Shown in pieces: positions 1 to 8,905 of a DNA stretch of 64,000 nt. Both the position numbers and the translations under genes were made by a program. A model generated the notes under the pieces. That model was not told the DNA's origin, made no database searches, and worked only from the letters and a program-made list of their open reading frames with translations. Every line of letters starts with the position of its first letter. The first letter of the stretch is position 1. This DNA comes from Leucobacter komagatae (GTDB lineage Bacteria; Actinomycetota; Actinomycetes; Actinomycetales; Microbacteriaceae), in NCBI RefSeq assembly GCF_006716085.1, contig NZ_VFON01000001.1, positions 1,178,001-1,242,000 on the forward strand. The letters are read 5' to 3'.

Positions 1-117
1 CGCCGTGACAGCAGAGCGGGCGTCGAACCCCGCAGCGCCGAACGCATCGGCGTAGCAGGCACCGGCAGCCTCCGCGGTGCGATTACACCAGATATTCGGA
101 ACGATCTTCTGAGTCAT
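1..117 (-). CDS. VOC-family (glyoxalase/PhnB-like) protein, N-terminal fragment
   Basis: The minus strand reads from an ATG at 117 off the left edge, giving 39 residues beginning MTQKIVPNIWCNRTAEAAG and continuing CYADAFGAAGFDARS. This start matches the first beta-alpha unit of PhnB/3-dmu-9_3-mt type VOC proteins, which are metal-dependent or methyltransferase-like small enzymes of about 150-160 residues. Only the first quarter is visible, so catalytic residues and the substrate cannot be judged. The gene points away from the Rhs gene and shares its upstream region. The call rests on the characteristic opening pattern (KIVPxxW...AEeAxxFYxxxF); the short length is the main limit. Confidence 0.7.
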   Translation of the reverse strand, partial: MTQKIVPNIWCNRTAEAAGACYADAFGAAGFDARSAVTA

Positions 118-361
118 GCGGCCACCGAGCTTCCCAGGGGTGAGTGCGGGCTAGTGCGAAGACTCTACTCCGTGCGCGGCGCACACGCCAGACCCAACTG
201 GCGTGCATTCGACGCACTGTCATGGGTATACTCGCACCTGAGTTCAAACATTCGTTTTGTTGAATTCGTCGTGCACACACCATGTGCTTCCCTGCAACAG
301 TCAGGCCCACGGGTCGGCACTCTTGACAGGGCAAACGCCCGATACGGCAACAGGAGGACAC
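118..361. promoter_or_regulatory. Divergent intergenic region upstream of the Rhs gene
   Basis: This stretch separates the leftward VOC gene from the rightward Rhs gene and should hold promoters for both. A TTGACA hexamer lies at 323-328, but it is too close to the Rhs start for a normal leader and may be chance. A good ribosome binding site, AGGAGG at 352-357, precedes the Rhs start. The segment around 215-285 is more AT-rich than the coding regions on either side. I see no clear operator. Confidence 0.4.
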
Positions 362-3300
362 GTGAGTGAGATGTCGATACTGGATTTCGGCCCGGCTCGG
401 CTGAAGTTCAACTTTGCGACCGCGGAAGCCTTCGCGACGAAGCTCGGTACCGCGATGACAGAGATCGAATCCGCGCGCTCCTCATTCGCGTCGCAGGCGG
501 CCCAAGCGCAGGTCGATTTCGCTGGCGTGTTCGCCCAGATCTTCCGCGACCACGTCGGGTGGGCGAACGTCGACGCTGAAAACATCGTCACCTGCTTGAA
601 GCACGTGCAGCAGCAGGTCAACAAGCTCATTGAGTCAGCGCGGCAGGAGAACGCTGACCGCGACGCGACCCGCACCGCTCGCGGAGAAAAGTACGCCGAG
701 CTCCTGGTGCAGTATGCCAACGAGCACGAGGCGCTCAGCACTGCATTTGCGCGGAAACCAACGATCGCCGAGGTGCGGGCGCTCGTGCCGTTTACGGCGG
801 GCACCGCCCCCACCTCGTCGGCCAACGACGTCTCCCTCAGGCAGCGCGACGGGCGCAGCGCCGGCTCACACCGCGCCGGAGGCACGACCTCGGCACGGCC
901 CGAAAACCTCCGGAAGTTCTCGAGCGCGCAGAACCCGCAGTCGCCCGGGCCGCAGCTGCAGACCTCCGAGATACTCTTCTCAGCCGGCACAGCTGGGTGG
1001 GGAAACGTTTCGACTGGCAATCTCTTCTCAAGCATCAAGCGCTGGTACGACTCGAACGCAGACGACAGGCAGTGGCTCGGTCAGCTCGCGACGGAGTTCG
1101 AGAAGGCCGGCGGCTCGGGCGGCCTGCACAAGCTCGCCGACAGCGCGATCGCGGCGGCCCTGTCTGGCGCGGGCATGTTCCCCACCCGGTCGGGCCTCGA
1201 CCTGCAGCTGCCGCAGACGCTCGGGTCGATGCCGGGCACCGGGTACGCCGCAGACCCGGTGAACACGGCGACCGGAAACTTCATCGAACCCGAGACCGAC
1301 TGCGCGGGCACTGGCCCCGCCGAGCGCCTCACTTTCACGCGCATGTACAACTCGCAGGACGCGGTGGGCGGCGCGTTCGGCCTCGGCTGGTCGTCGACGC
1401 TCGACGTCAGGCTCGAGTTCACCGACGAGCGTGCCGAGTTCGTGATGCACGACGGGCGCCGACTGTTCTTCCCGCGCGACGGCGCCGCGTGGGGGCGCGC
1501 GCTCCACGCCAACGTGTGGCTTGCGGAGGAGCACTGGGATCCTGATAGCGACACTGCGGCCCGCGGTGCCCAGCATGGCGAGCCCGCCGCGCCCCGACTC
1601 GTCGTGCGCGACAACACCGGCGCCTGGTGGGCGTTCACCCGCGCGGGCGCGTGGCTCGCTACCGGGTCGGGGCCCGGCACGACGGTGCGGGTCGAGCGCG
1701 ACGGAGCCGGCCGCGTATCGGCGCTCGCGCACGAGTTCGGGCGCAGGATCACGGTGGCCTATGACGCTTCCGGGGGCCGCCCGGCACGGGTCACGGGCCC
1801 CGACGGGCAGCACACCACGTTCAGCTACGACGACGCCGGCAGGCTCGTCGAGGCTGCCTCCCCCGCTGGCGCTCGGGCGTACCGGTGGAACGACGATGGC
1901 CTCGTCGACCGGGTCACCGGGGCGAACGGCGTCATCGAGTGCGAGAACACCTACGACTCGAAGCAGCGCGTTGTGACCCAGCACACGCCGCACGGGCGCG
2001 ACATGCTGTTCTCGTACCTGTCGGGCCGGGTCACGGTCGTCGCTGACCGCGACGGCGAGCACTCGAACTCGTGGGTCGCCGACAAGCGGGGGCGCCTCGT
2101 CGGCGTGACCGACACCGACGGGAACCGGCAGTCGATGAGCTACGACGCGCACGGCAATCTCGTGTCGCTCACCGAGCGCGACGGCACGACGACGGTTCAC
2201 GCGGTCGACGAGCGGGGCCGCCGCACGCGCACCGTCACGCCCGAGGGCGGCGACACGCGGTATGAGTGGGACGATCAGGATCGCCTCACGCGCATCACCG
2301 CCACGACGTTCGTGCGGGATCCGCGCGCTCGGGCGGGGGCTGCGTCGGCGTCTGACTCCGGTTCTGGCCCCGGTTCTGACTCCGAGCCCGCCCAGGCCCC
2401 GGCGGTGACCGAGTTCGAGTACGCGTCGGCCGCGGATCGGCAGCCGCACCTTGTCACTGACGCGATGGGCGGCGTGACGCGCTTGACCTGGGAACGGGGG
2501 CTCCTCACCCGCATCGTCGACCCGGTCGGGGTCGCCCTGACGCTCGGCTACGACGACCGCGGCGACCTCGTGTCGACGGCGGACGCGCTCGGAAACGAGA
2601 CGGTGCTCACCCGCGACGAGGCCGGCCGGGTCACCCGCCAGCTCTCTGCCACGGGGGCCGCGACGGTCTGGCAGTACGACGCCGCGGGGAACGTGTCGCG
2701 CCGGGAGGATCCGGATGGGGCGGTGTGGCGATACGAATACGCGCCGGGCGGCCAGCTCACCGCGCAGATCGACCCCGTCGGGGCGCGCACCGAGTACGAA
2801 TACGGCCCGCACGGCGACCTCGCGCGGGTGCGTGACCCGCTCGGCCGGCTCATCGAACAGCGGTTTGACACGTTCGGAAACCCTGCCGAGCTGACCCTGC
2901 CCGACGGCGCGAGCTGGCAGTTGCGACACGACGGCCTCTCGCGGCTGCGCGAGGTCATCGACCCGGATGGCGGGTCCTGGCAGCAGGATTACAGCCCGAC
3001 GGGCGAGGTCGCCGCGACCGTCGACCCTACCGGCGTAACCAGGCGGTTCACCGCTGACGCTGAAGCTCGCACCGCGACCGTGCGCTCGGCGTTCACCGAG
3101 ACCGTCACCGAGTTCGACGAGTTCGGCCGCCCCGTTCGGGCGACGGGCACCGACGGCGCCGCGTCGATCACCGTGTACGACCTGTGCGGCCGCGTCGTCG
3201 AAGAGCTCGACGCCGACGGCGGGCTCACCCGGTTCGTGCGCGACGCCGCGGGGCGCGTGGTGCTGCAGGTATCGCCGGCGGGCCGCGAGACCCGGTTCGA

Positions 3301-5593
3301 ATACGACGCGTGCGGCAGGCCTTCGGCGATGATCGATGGCGAAGGGGGCCGCACCGAGATCTCGTACGACGCAGACTCGCGAGTCGTCGAGCGCCGCCAC
3401 CCGAACGGCGAGGTCTCGAACTTCAAGTACGACGCGTGCGGCAGGGTCGTCGCCGAGCGAGCCCCGGGCGCAGGCGTGGGGCGGTACCGGTACGACCTCG
3501 CGGGTCAGCTCGTCGCGGCGCAAGACACGCGGTTTGGGCAGCGGAAGTTCGCGTATGACGCGGCCGGGCAGCTCATCACCGCGGTGAACGGCGCGGGCGG
3601 AAAGACACACTACGACTACGACCAGCTCGGGCGGCTCGCCTCGATCACCGACCCCGCCGGGGGCGTCACGCGCCGCACCTACACGGCGCTCAGCCGGGTC
3701 GCGACGCTCACCGACCCTCTCGGGCGCGTCACGACCGGCACGTACGACCGGGCGGGCAAACAGCTCACGCAGACCGACCCCGACGGCCGCGAGGTCGCGT
3801 GGGAGTACGACGCCGACGGGCAGCCGTGCGGGCTCAGCGGCGATGGCGCACCACTCACCGTCACCGAGACCGACCACCGTACGCACATGGTGACCGCGAC
3901 AGACCACACCCGTCGGGGTGCCAGCCCCGTCTCGCACCGGATCGTGCGAGATCGCCTCGGCCGAATGATCGAGCGCACCCGCGACGGCGAGACGACCAGG
4001 TGGGAGTATGACGGCGACGGGCTGCGGACGTTGCTGGTCACCCCGGCCGGCGAAGAGGTGCGGTACGGGTACGACCGGGCTGGCAGGGTCACCCGCGTCG
4101 AGCACTCGGCGTTCGGGGCAATCAGCTACGACTACGACCCGAGCGGCAACCTTGTCGCCGCCGTCGCGGGCGATACTGCGCAGGCGTGGCGGTACGACGA
4201 CGGCTACCCCGTCGAGCACACCCTCACCACCGGCGACGGTGTCAAAACAACCCGGATCAGCCGAGGCGAGGGCGGCCGCATCACCGAGATCACCGATGCC
4301 AGCGGTTCGACGGCCTACGGGTATGACGGGGCAGAGCAGCTCGTGCGCGCGGAGCACCGCGGCGGCGGCGGCGTAAGCACCCTGCACGAGTGGGAGTACG
4401 ACCTCGCCGGCCGCCTGGTATTCGACCGCGGCGCCGAGGGCGAGACTCGCTACGACTACGACGTTGCGGGCCAGCTCAGCAGGCGCGTCGCCGTCCACGG
4501 CGGTGGCGACGACGCCACCACGACCTACGCCTACGATGGCGCGGGCAGGCGCACCCAGGAGGCCGGGCCTCACGGCGAGAAGCACTTCGAGTGGGATACG
4601 CGGGGCTGGCTCTCCGCAATCACCGACGGCACGTCAACGCACCGGCTCTGGGTCGACGGATACGGCGAACTCGCTGCGGCCTGCGACGAGCCGGTCTCGT
4701 GGGATAGCGCTGCGCGCTTCCCCGCGCTGACCGGCCTCGGCTCCGAGCCAGTGTTCGCAGCGCCCGGCGGGATGACCGGGCTTGGCACCACCCTCGCCCC
4801 GACCGGGTGGCGGCAGGCACGCTCCACGAGCGCGCTTAACCCGTGGGACATCACCGGCGCGTTCCAGCCCGGCTCGCCGCTCTCACCCGGTATCGGCGTG
4901 ACGGGGCACGGCACCCCGACGATTGGCGGCCTCGAGTGGATGGGCGCCCGCGCCTACGACAGAGTCACCCGCGGCTTCCTCACAGTCGACCCGGTCGAAC
5001 CCGTGACGGGTGCGGGCTGGTCGGGCAACCCGTACGCTTACGCCGGCAACGACCCGCTCCACGCGCTCGACCCGCTCGGGCTCTCCCCCGTCACTGACAA
5101 GGACCTCAAGCCCGCGAAAGAGCCGGGGTTCTGGGAGAAGCTCGGCAACGGCATCAGTGACGGCTGGAGCAGCGTCACGAAGACGGCCGGCGATGTCTGG
5201 GCAGGGTTTGGGGAATGGTCGCGGTCTGACGTTGGGCGAGCCGTAAAGGTCGGGTTGGACGCCGTATCGGCCCTCGCCGGTTTCGCGGCAATGGCTACTG
5301 CCGTGATACCAGGATTTCAACTGTTCTCAGCCGTTCTTGGAGCTGTTTCCTTTGGCACAGGCCTTGCTTCTACAGCAATGGATCTCGCAGCAGACCCGGC
5401 ATCGTTCTCATCCGTTTCCGGCGTCGCTCTTGCCGCGCTGAGCCTCACTCCCGTGGGCAAGATAGCCCGTGTACCCAAAGCCTTCGCCACCAACTACAAG
5501 ACCACTGTAAGCGTTGTCGATTACAAAGTGAGCGCAGTTTCGGCAATCGTTGGAGCAGGGCAAATAGCAGAGGACCGCAGAAATGCAAAGTAA
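362..5593 (+). CDS. Rhs/YD-repeat polymorphic toxin-like protein with variable C-terminal tip
   Basis: A 1743-residue protein starting at GTG 362, four bases after AGGAGG; an ATG at 371 is the alternative start. Residues 1 to about 150 are helical and resemble the WXG/LXG-like leader of actinobacterial secreted toxins (AFATKLGTAMTEIESA). A DUF6531 segment starts near residue 299 (DPVNTATGNFIEPE), followed by roughly two dozen YD repeats (YDxxGR), an acidic Ser-rich linker near 665, and the Rhs core near 1535-1575 (RGFLTVDPVE, NPYAYAGNDP, ending DPLGL). The last 170 residues form a separate tip with a hydrophobic block at about 1627-1677 (GLDAVSALAGFAAMATAVIP). No nuclease or deaminase motif is visible, so the tip may act on membranes; that is inference. 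Rhs shells encapsulate such tips. The stop overlaps the next gene, a candidate immunity gene, by 11 bases. Confidence 0.88.
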   Translation: MSEMSILDFGPARLKFNFATAEAFATKLGTAMTEIESARSSFASQAAQAQVDFAGVFAQIFRDHVGWANVDAENIVTCLKHVQQQVNKLIESARQENADRDATRTARGEKYAELLVQYANEHEALSTAFARKPTIAEVRALVPFTAGTAPTSSANDVSLRQRDGRSAGSHRAGGTTSARPENLRKFSSAQNPQSPGPQLQTSEILFSAGTAGWGNVSTGNLFSSIKRWYDSNADDRQWLGQLATEFEKAGGSGGLHKLADSAIAAALSGAGMFPTRSGLDLQLPQTLGSMPGTGYAADPVNTATGNFIEPETDCAGTGPAERLTFTRMYNSQDAVGGAFGLGWSSTLDVRLEFTDERAEFVMHDGRRLFFPRDGAAWGRALHANVWLAEEHWDPDSDTAARGAQHGEPAAPRLVVRDNTGAWWAFTRAGAWLATGSGPGTTVRVERDGAGRVSALAHEFGRRITVAYDASGGRPARVTGPDGQHTTFSYDDAGRLVEAASPAGARAYRWNDDGLVDRVTGANGVIECENTYDSKQRVVTQHTPHGRDMLFSYLSGRVTVVADRDGEHSNSWVADKRGRLVGVTDTDGNRQSMSYDAHGNLVSLTERDGTTTVHAVDERGRRTRTVTPEGGDTRYEWDDQDRLTRITATTFVRDPRARAGAASASDSGSGPGSDSEPAQAPAVTEFEYASAADRQPHLVTDAMGGVTRLTWERGLLTRIVDPVGVALTLGYDDRGDLVSTADALGNETVLTRDEAGRVTRQLSATGAATVWQYDAAGNVSRREDPDGAVWRYEYAPGGQLTAQIDPVGARTEYEYGPHGDLARVRDPLGRLIEQRFDTFGNPAELTLPDGASWQLRHDGLSRLREVIDPDGGSWQQDYSPTGEVAATVDPTGVTRRFTADAEARTATVRSAFTETVTEFDEFGRPVRATGTDGAASITVYDLCGRVVEELDADGGLTRFVRDAAGRVVLQVSPAGRETRFEYDACGRPSAMIDGEGGRTEISYDADSRVVERRHPNGEVSNFKYDACGRVVAERAPGAGVGRYRYDLAGQLVAAQDTRFGQRKFAYDAAGQLITAVNGAGGKTHYDYDQLGRLASITDPAGGVTRRTYTALSRVATLTDPLGRVTTGTYDRAGKQLTQTDPDGREVAWEYDADGQPCGLSGDGAPLTVTETDHRTHMVTATDHTRRGASPVSHRIVRDRLGRMIERTRDGETTRWEYDGDGLRTLLVTPAGEEVRYGYDRAGRVTRVEHSAFGAISYDYDPSGNLVAAVAGDTAQAWRYDDGYPVEHTLTTGDGVKTTRISRGEGGRITEITDASGSTAYGYDGAEQLVRAEHRGGGGVSTLHEWEYDLAGRLVFDRGAEGETRYDYDVAGQLSRRVAVHGGGDDATTTYAYDGAGRRTQEAGPHGEKHFEWDTRGWLSAITDGTSTHRLWVDGYGELAAACDEPVSWDSAARFPALTGLGSEPVFAAPGGMTGLGTTLAPTGWRQARSTSALNPWDITGAFQPGSPLSPGIGVTGHGTPTIGGLEWMGARAYDRVTRGFLTVDPVEPVTGAGWSGNPYAYAGNDPLHALDPLGLSPVTDKDLKPAKEPGFWEKLGNGISDGWSSVTKTAGDVWAGFGEWSRSDVGRAVKVGLDAVSALAGFAAMATAVIPGFQLFSAVLGAVSFGTGLASTAMDLAADPASFSSVSGVALAALSLTPVGKIARVPKAFATNYKTTVSVVDYKVSAVSAIVGAGQIAEDRRNAK

Positions 5594-5964
5594 CGATGCC
5601 GCACAAAGCAAGGACGAGTCTGCGTGGAAGAGACGGATCTGGTGGATCGCAGTGTGCGGGACGGCTTTGCTCTCCACTATCCGGCTGATCACCAGCGTCT
5701 TAAATGCGCCCGAGGGCTCCCAACTCAGATACAGCCTGTTCGGGCTCCTAGGGATACTCATTGGCGTGCTAGTAATCCTTGTCACATTCTGGGTCCTGTC
5801 CATGCCCGGAAGAAGAAGGCTCAGAAAGGCACGGGAAGAGTTCCCAGAAGCTCTGTTCATCGTTCACGCGGATCTCGCTGAGGGCAGTTATGAGACCATA
5901 CACACGCTCGGTGCTACCGCATTCAAGAATCATGCCGTTGTCAATCAAACAGTGAAGATAGAAG

Positions 5965-6145
5965 TAGTGGCGTTGGCGGCGGCTGACTGACTATCAAACT
6001 GACGCACCCTGGGTGTTGTCCGTTATGGGACGCGTCGCCGCCCCAATTCCACTGCTCCCGCAAGGGAGAGGCCAGACCGGGCGGGGATGTGACTTCATAG
6101 GACCCTGCTCAAGTGCCCCGTCACTGTTGTGTCCGCCCGGCCCGG
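5965..6145 (+). ncRNA. Predicted IS110 bridge RNA (target and donor guide loops)
   Basis: Two stem-bounded loops fit the bridge-RNA plan. First, stem 5975-5983 pairs with 6034-6042 (GGCGGCGGC with GTCGCCGCC). Its left loop holds ATCAAAC at 5993-5999, identical to the seven target bases just left of the insertion (5944-5950), and it is capped by a hairpin at about 6001-6020. Second, stem CCGGGCGG (6077-6084) pairs with CCGCCCGG (6133-6140), with an inner GTGAC/GTCAC stem. Its loop holds ATAGGACC at 6097-6104, identical to 7252-7259 at the right end of the element. A CTCCC-GCAA-GGGAG hairpin sits between them. The right-hand guides and the exact RNA ends could not be assigned. Confidence 0.7.
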
Positions 6146-6187
6146 TTCGGTCATCCAGCACATCGAAGTGAAGGAGACCCCACCATC

Positions 6188-7246
6188 ATGACCACCGGAA
6201 CGCTGAAGCGTCAACCAGAAGTCATCGTCGGAGTTGACGCGCATAAACACATTCACCACGCGGTAATTATTACCAGCACCGGGCAACGCCTTACCGATAG
6301 CGAGTTCCCGGCGACTTCCCTCGGATACGCAGACATGCTGTCCTGGGCCACCGAGCACGGCCACGTTCAAGCGTTCGGAGTGGAATCTACCGGCTCCTAC
6401 GCCGCCGGACTCGCCAGGTTCTTGATCGATCACCACGTCGAGGTACGAGAAGTGAACACCCCGCACGCACACACCAAAGCGAGAGTCGGTAAGGACGACA
6501 CCATCGATGCTGAAGCTGCTGCACGGAAAGTGCTCGCAGGGGTTGCCACGGCTATCCCCAAACGAACCGATAGCGTCATCGAATCGATACGGTTCCTCTT
6601 GCTCGCGCGTGATTCTGCGGTGAAAGCTCGCACCGCTGCCATCGTGCAACTGCAAGATATCTTGGTCACCGCACCCGCCGACGTGAGGGAGAGCACACCC
6701 AGGGGTGGGCTGGCAGCGGCACGCCACTGCCGGAAATTCCGTATCGATCGGGCGCGCCTGCATGATCCCGTTCAGGCAGTGAAGCTCGCCCTCCGAGTCC
6801 TCGCCGTCCGGGCTGCTGACCTCGACTCGGAAATCAAAGAGCTTGAAAATGCGCTGACCACACTCGTGAACGCAACAGCACCAACGCTGGTATCCAGGGT
6901 AGGAATCGGAACGATCCATGCCGCCCAACTGTTGGTCACTGCCGGCGAAAACATCGCACGGTTCCGCAGCGAGGCAGCGTTCGCGAGGCTCTGCGGTGTC
7001 GCACCCGTGCCGGTGTCATCAGGGAAGAGTCACCGTATGAGGCTCCACCGAGGCGGCGACCGGAAAGCGAATCGTGCACTCCACATGATCGCGGTCGTGA
7101 GACTCAGGTACGACGCGCGAACGATCGACTACATGCAGCGCCGACTCACAGAAGGCCTCTCAAAGAAAGACGTACTGCGTTGCCTCAAACGATTCATCGC
7201 ACGCGAAGTGTTCAACGACCTCAGAACTGATCTTGGTACGGCTTGA
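6188..7246 (+). CDS. IS110-family DEDD transposase/recombinase
   Basis: A 352-residue transposase starting at ATG 6188, eleven bases after AAGGAG. The N-terminal RuvC-like DEDD half shows GVDAHKHIHHAV (first Asp), GVESTGSY (Glu) and DDTIDAEAAAR (Asp pair). The C-terminal Transposase_20 half has VGIGTIHAAQLL, then FARLCGVAPVPVSSGKSHRMR, which carries the serine used for strand exchange, and a conserved GGDRKANRALH stretch. Length and domain order are normal and no frameshift is seen, so the enzyme is probably functional. IS110 recombinases use the bridge RNA encoded upstream to pair target and donor DNA. Confidence 0.93.
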   Translation: MTTGTLKRQPEVIVGVDAHKHIHHAVIITSTGQRLTDSEFPATSLGYADMLSWATEHGHVQAFGVESTGSYAAGLARFLIDHHVEVREVNTPHAHTKARVGKDDTIDAEAAARKVLAGVATAIPKRTDSVIESIRFLLLARDSAVKARTAAIVQLQDILVTAPADVRESTPRGGLAAARHCRKFRIDRARLHDPVQAVKLALRVLAVRAADLDSEIKELENALTTLVNATAPTLVSRVGIGTIHAAQLLVTAGENIARFRSEAAFARLCGVAPVPVSSGKSHRMRLHRGGDRKANRALHMIAVVRLRYDARTIDYMQRRLTEGLSKKDVLRCLKRFIAREVFNDLRTDLGTA

Positions 7247-7774
7247 CATCTATAGGACCGTCCCTGTGCTTTACCAGGGACGGCCTTACGGTATATCGCG
7301 GTCTAGGCAGAAAGGTCTTTTTCCTGCCTTCGTCAAGCATTCTCGCAGTAAGCCTCGTTCGCGGAACGCTATCGACAGGGCCAAGGGGCTGGGTCTTTCA
7401 GTTTCGCACCATCCAGGACTCCACTGAGCACAATCTTGAATTTGCCTTCAACGACAAGCATGCGTTCTTCTCACTCTTCCCTCCCCCATCGCATCGAAAG
7501 TACTCGGGGATCCTCACCGAAATCCAGGAGGTCCTGAACCTCTCGCCGTCCAGCGCAGACAATCAAGACCGTCGATAGCTCCCAGGCACCACCTTGAGCA
7601 TTGCCGAGAACTGCGCCCGGGAGAGCCTGACCGCAGCGAGGACGAGTTCACTTTGCCTCAGGTTCACTTCATATCAATTAGCGGGAGATTTCTGCCCGTA
7701 CGAGTGCTTTAGTCTTGCGTTCAACTCTCACTCGGAAGTCGAACGAAACGGTCACAGGGCCCCCGATTTCTTGA

Positions 7775-8262
7775 ATCTGGATGGACGGGCATCCGTCTCC
7801 CCGAACGGCTATCCCGCGGCTTCCTCAACATCGATCCGTTTAATTGCGGACTGGGTGGGCGAGGATCCGCCCCACATTCTCGGCATTCTTGGGCTCTCCC
7901 CTGTCACGAGTAAGAATCTCAAGCCGGCAAGGGAGGAGCACGGTGACGGGATCAGTGACGACTCCAGCACTATCACGAGCACAGCCGGTGACGTCTGTGC
8001 AGAACTCGCTACTCTATCGCACGGCATGGGCCTCCCCCCAATAGCAATGGATGGCGCGACAGAACCGGCGTCGTTCTCGTCGGCCGCAGGAGTTACTTTG
8101 CCCCGGTTGAACCGTACCCCGCTGGGCAAGATCGCACGCATTCCAAGGGCCTTCGCGTGCATCCACAAGACAGCTGTCGGTGTGGGCGGCTACAAGGTAA
8201 GCACGGTCTCGGCAATCGTTGAGGCAGGGGAAGTCCCGGAGGGTCGCGGAAATGCACGATGA
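7775..8262 (+). pseudogene. Decayed second Rhs core and C-terminal tip
   Basis: From about 7775 the DNA is a degraded copy of the Rhs end. The core sequence SRGFLNIDP appears in one frame, and after a shift the tip continues as LGLSPVTSKNLKPAREEHGDGISDDSS, AGDVCAEL, ATEPASFSSAAGV, PLGKIARIPRAFA and YKVSTVSAIVEAGE. Each matches the tip of the large Rhs protein. About 50 residues of the hydrophobic block are missing. It has no repeat region or own start, so it cannot make a working effector. Its TGA at 8260-8262 overlaps the next immunity-like gene (ATG 8252) by 11 bases, exactly as in the intact Rhs/immunity junction. This marks a former Rhs tip plus immunity cassette. Confidence 0.8.
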
Positions 8263-8905
8263 CAAGACCAAAGAATCTAGCTGGAAGAAGCCTATCTGGT
8301 GGACTGCGGTGGCTACTATGGCCGCCCTCTCCACGGTACGCCTGATCGTTGGCGCGCTCCAGGCACCCTCGGGCTCACTGCTGGAGTATGTCCTGATCTC
8401 GTTTCTCGGGCTACTCTTCGTCCTCGCTTTTACAGCCACTTGGGTTTTCTTCATGTGGTACGCGGGATCTCGGCGTGCACAGCTTATCCTCGCAGAGGAC
8501 GCCAACGCGCCCGTGGCCCTGGTAGGTGGGCTGGCGGAAGACAGTAACGAGGTACTCAACAAGCTCGGAGCATCGCACTCGTTCCCAAAACCCGAGCGCA
8601 TCCTCGTCTCATTTGGCGCGACCGCAGAAGGGCTTCACGTGTATCGACGCTTCGGTCACCGCGTCGCGCTCCTCCCAGCTGACCATATCGACGAGATTCG
8701 TCTTGAGCGACGTGCACTCGCTACGGGGCCTGAACGGGAAGTAATGACCTTCACCATCCGAGACGAGGCCGATGCCCCCCACAGGCTCAGTTTCGCGATG
8801 TTTAGCCCCGGAAACCTGTGCATGATCCCATACTCCAAGAAGTACATGCAGAACCTCCTTGCTGAGTTCCGCGAGGCGCTCGGTGTCAAGAATCATGCCG
8901 CGTAG
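8252..8905 (+). CDS. Immunity-like 2TM/PH-like protein B
   Basis: A 217-residue protein from ATG 8252. It has a basic, Trp-rich start (WKKPIWW), two membrane helices (about residues 15-40 and 45-70), a linker ending RRAQLILAEDANAPVALVGG, and a soluble C-terminal domain with FGATAEGLHVYRRFG and RVALLPADHIDEIRLERR, which resembles a bacterial PH or YcxB-like fold. No enzyme motif is visible. Its overlap with the decayed Rhs tip suggests it was the immunity gene of that tip. It overlaps the next paralog by 11 bases, so the group is probably translated as one operon. The immunity role is inferred from context. Confidence 0.75.
   Translation: MHDDKTKESSWKKPIWWTAVATMAALSTVRLIVGALQAPSGSLLEYVLISFLGLLFVLAFTATWVFFMWYAGSRRAQLILAEDANAPVALVGGLAEDSNEVLNKLGASHSFPKPERILVSFGATAEGLHVYRRFGHRVALLPADHIDEIRLERRALATGPEREVMTFTIRDEADAPHRLSFAMFSPGNLCMIPYSKKYMQNLLAEFREALGVKNHAA

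Larger units (their letters stand above)
5951..7262 (+). mobile_element. IS110-family insertion sequence, about 1312 bp
   Basis: The element is bounded by comparison with the paralogous gene at 11571: the left flank ends AATCAAAC at 5950 and the right flank resumes CCTGTGC at 7263, which restores the frame. Ends are uncertain by a few bases because the exchanged core cannot be fixed; retaining AG on the left and resuming at TGTGC (7265) also restores the frame. No terminal inverted repeats are evident, as is usual for IS110. It has a 237-bp non-coding left end followed by one DEDD transposase gene, which is the arrangement of the IS110 group in which the bridge RNA comes from the left end. 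The element interrupts immunity-like gene A. Confidence 0.9.
5583..7578 (+). pseudogene. Immunity-like membrane protein A, split by an IS110 insertion
   Basis: The reading frame begins at ATG 5583 inside the Rhs stop region and encodes two predicted membrane helices (RIWWIAVCGTALLSTIRLI and SLFGLLGILIGVLVILVTFW). It then breaks at NQT (5950), where the IS110 element begins. The rest of the gene resumes at about 7263 with LCFTRDGLTVYRGLGRK and ends at 7578. Removing 1312 bases restores one frame of 227 residues, matching the 217-224 residue intact paralogs downstream and aligning best with the gene at 11571. Position directly behind the Rhs tip is the usual place for the cognate immunity gene. 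The disrupted copy would make a 135-residue product lacking the C-terminal PH-like domain. Confidence 0.85.

Noticed and set aside
323..328. TTGACA as the Rhs -35 element
   Set aside because: It lies only 34 bp before the start codon with no matching -10 element, so it is probably chance.
1028..4585. A 1185-codon open frame antisense to the Rhs gene
   Set aside because: It consists of repetitive, Arg/Val-rich shadow sequence produced by the GC-rich YD repeats on the other strand. It has no start signal or recognisable domain.
5965..6145. Riboswitch or attenuator in the IS left end
   Set aside because: The stems and guide matches fit a bridge RNA better, and the region belongs to the mobile element rather than to a host gene leader.
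7243..7578. A separate 111-residue gene starting at 7243
   Set aside because: The first residues come from the end of the IS110 element. The rest is the displaced C-terminal half of immunity-like gene A.
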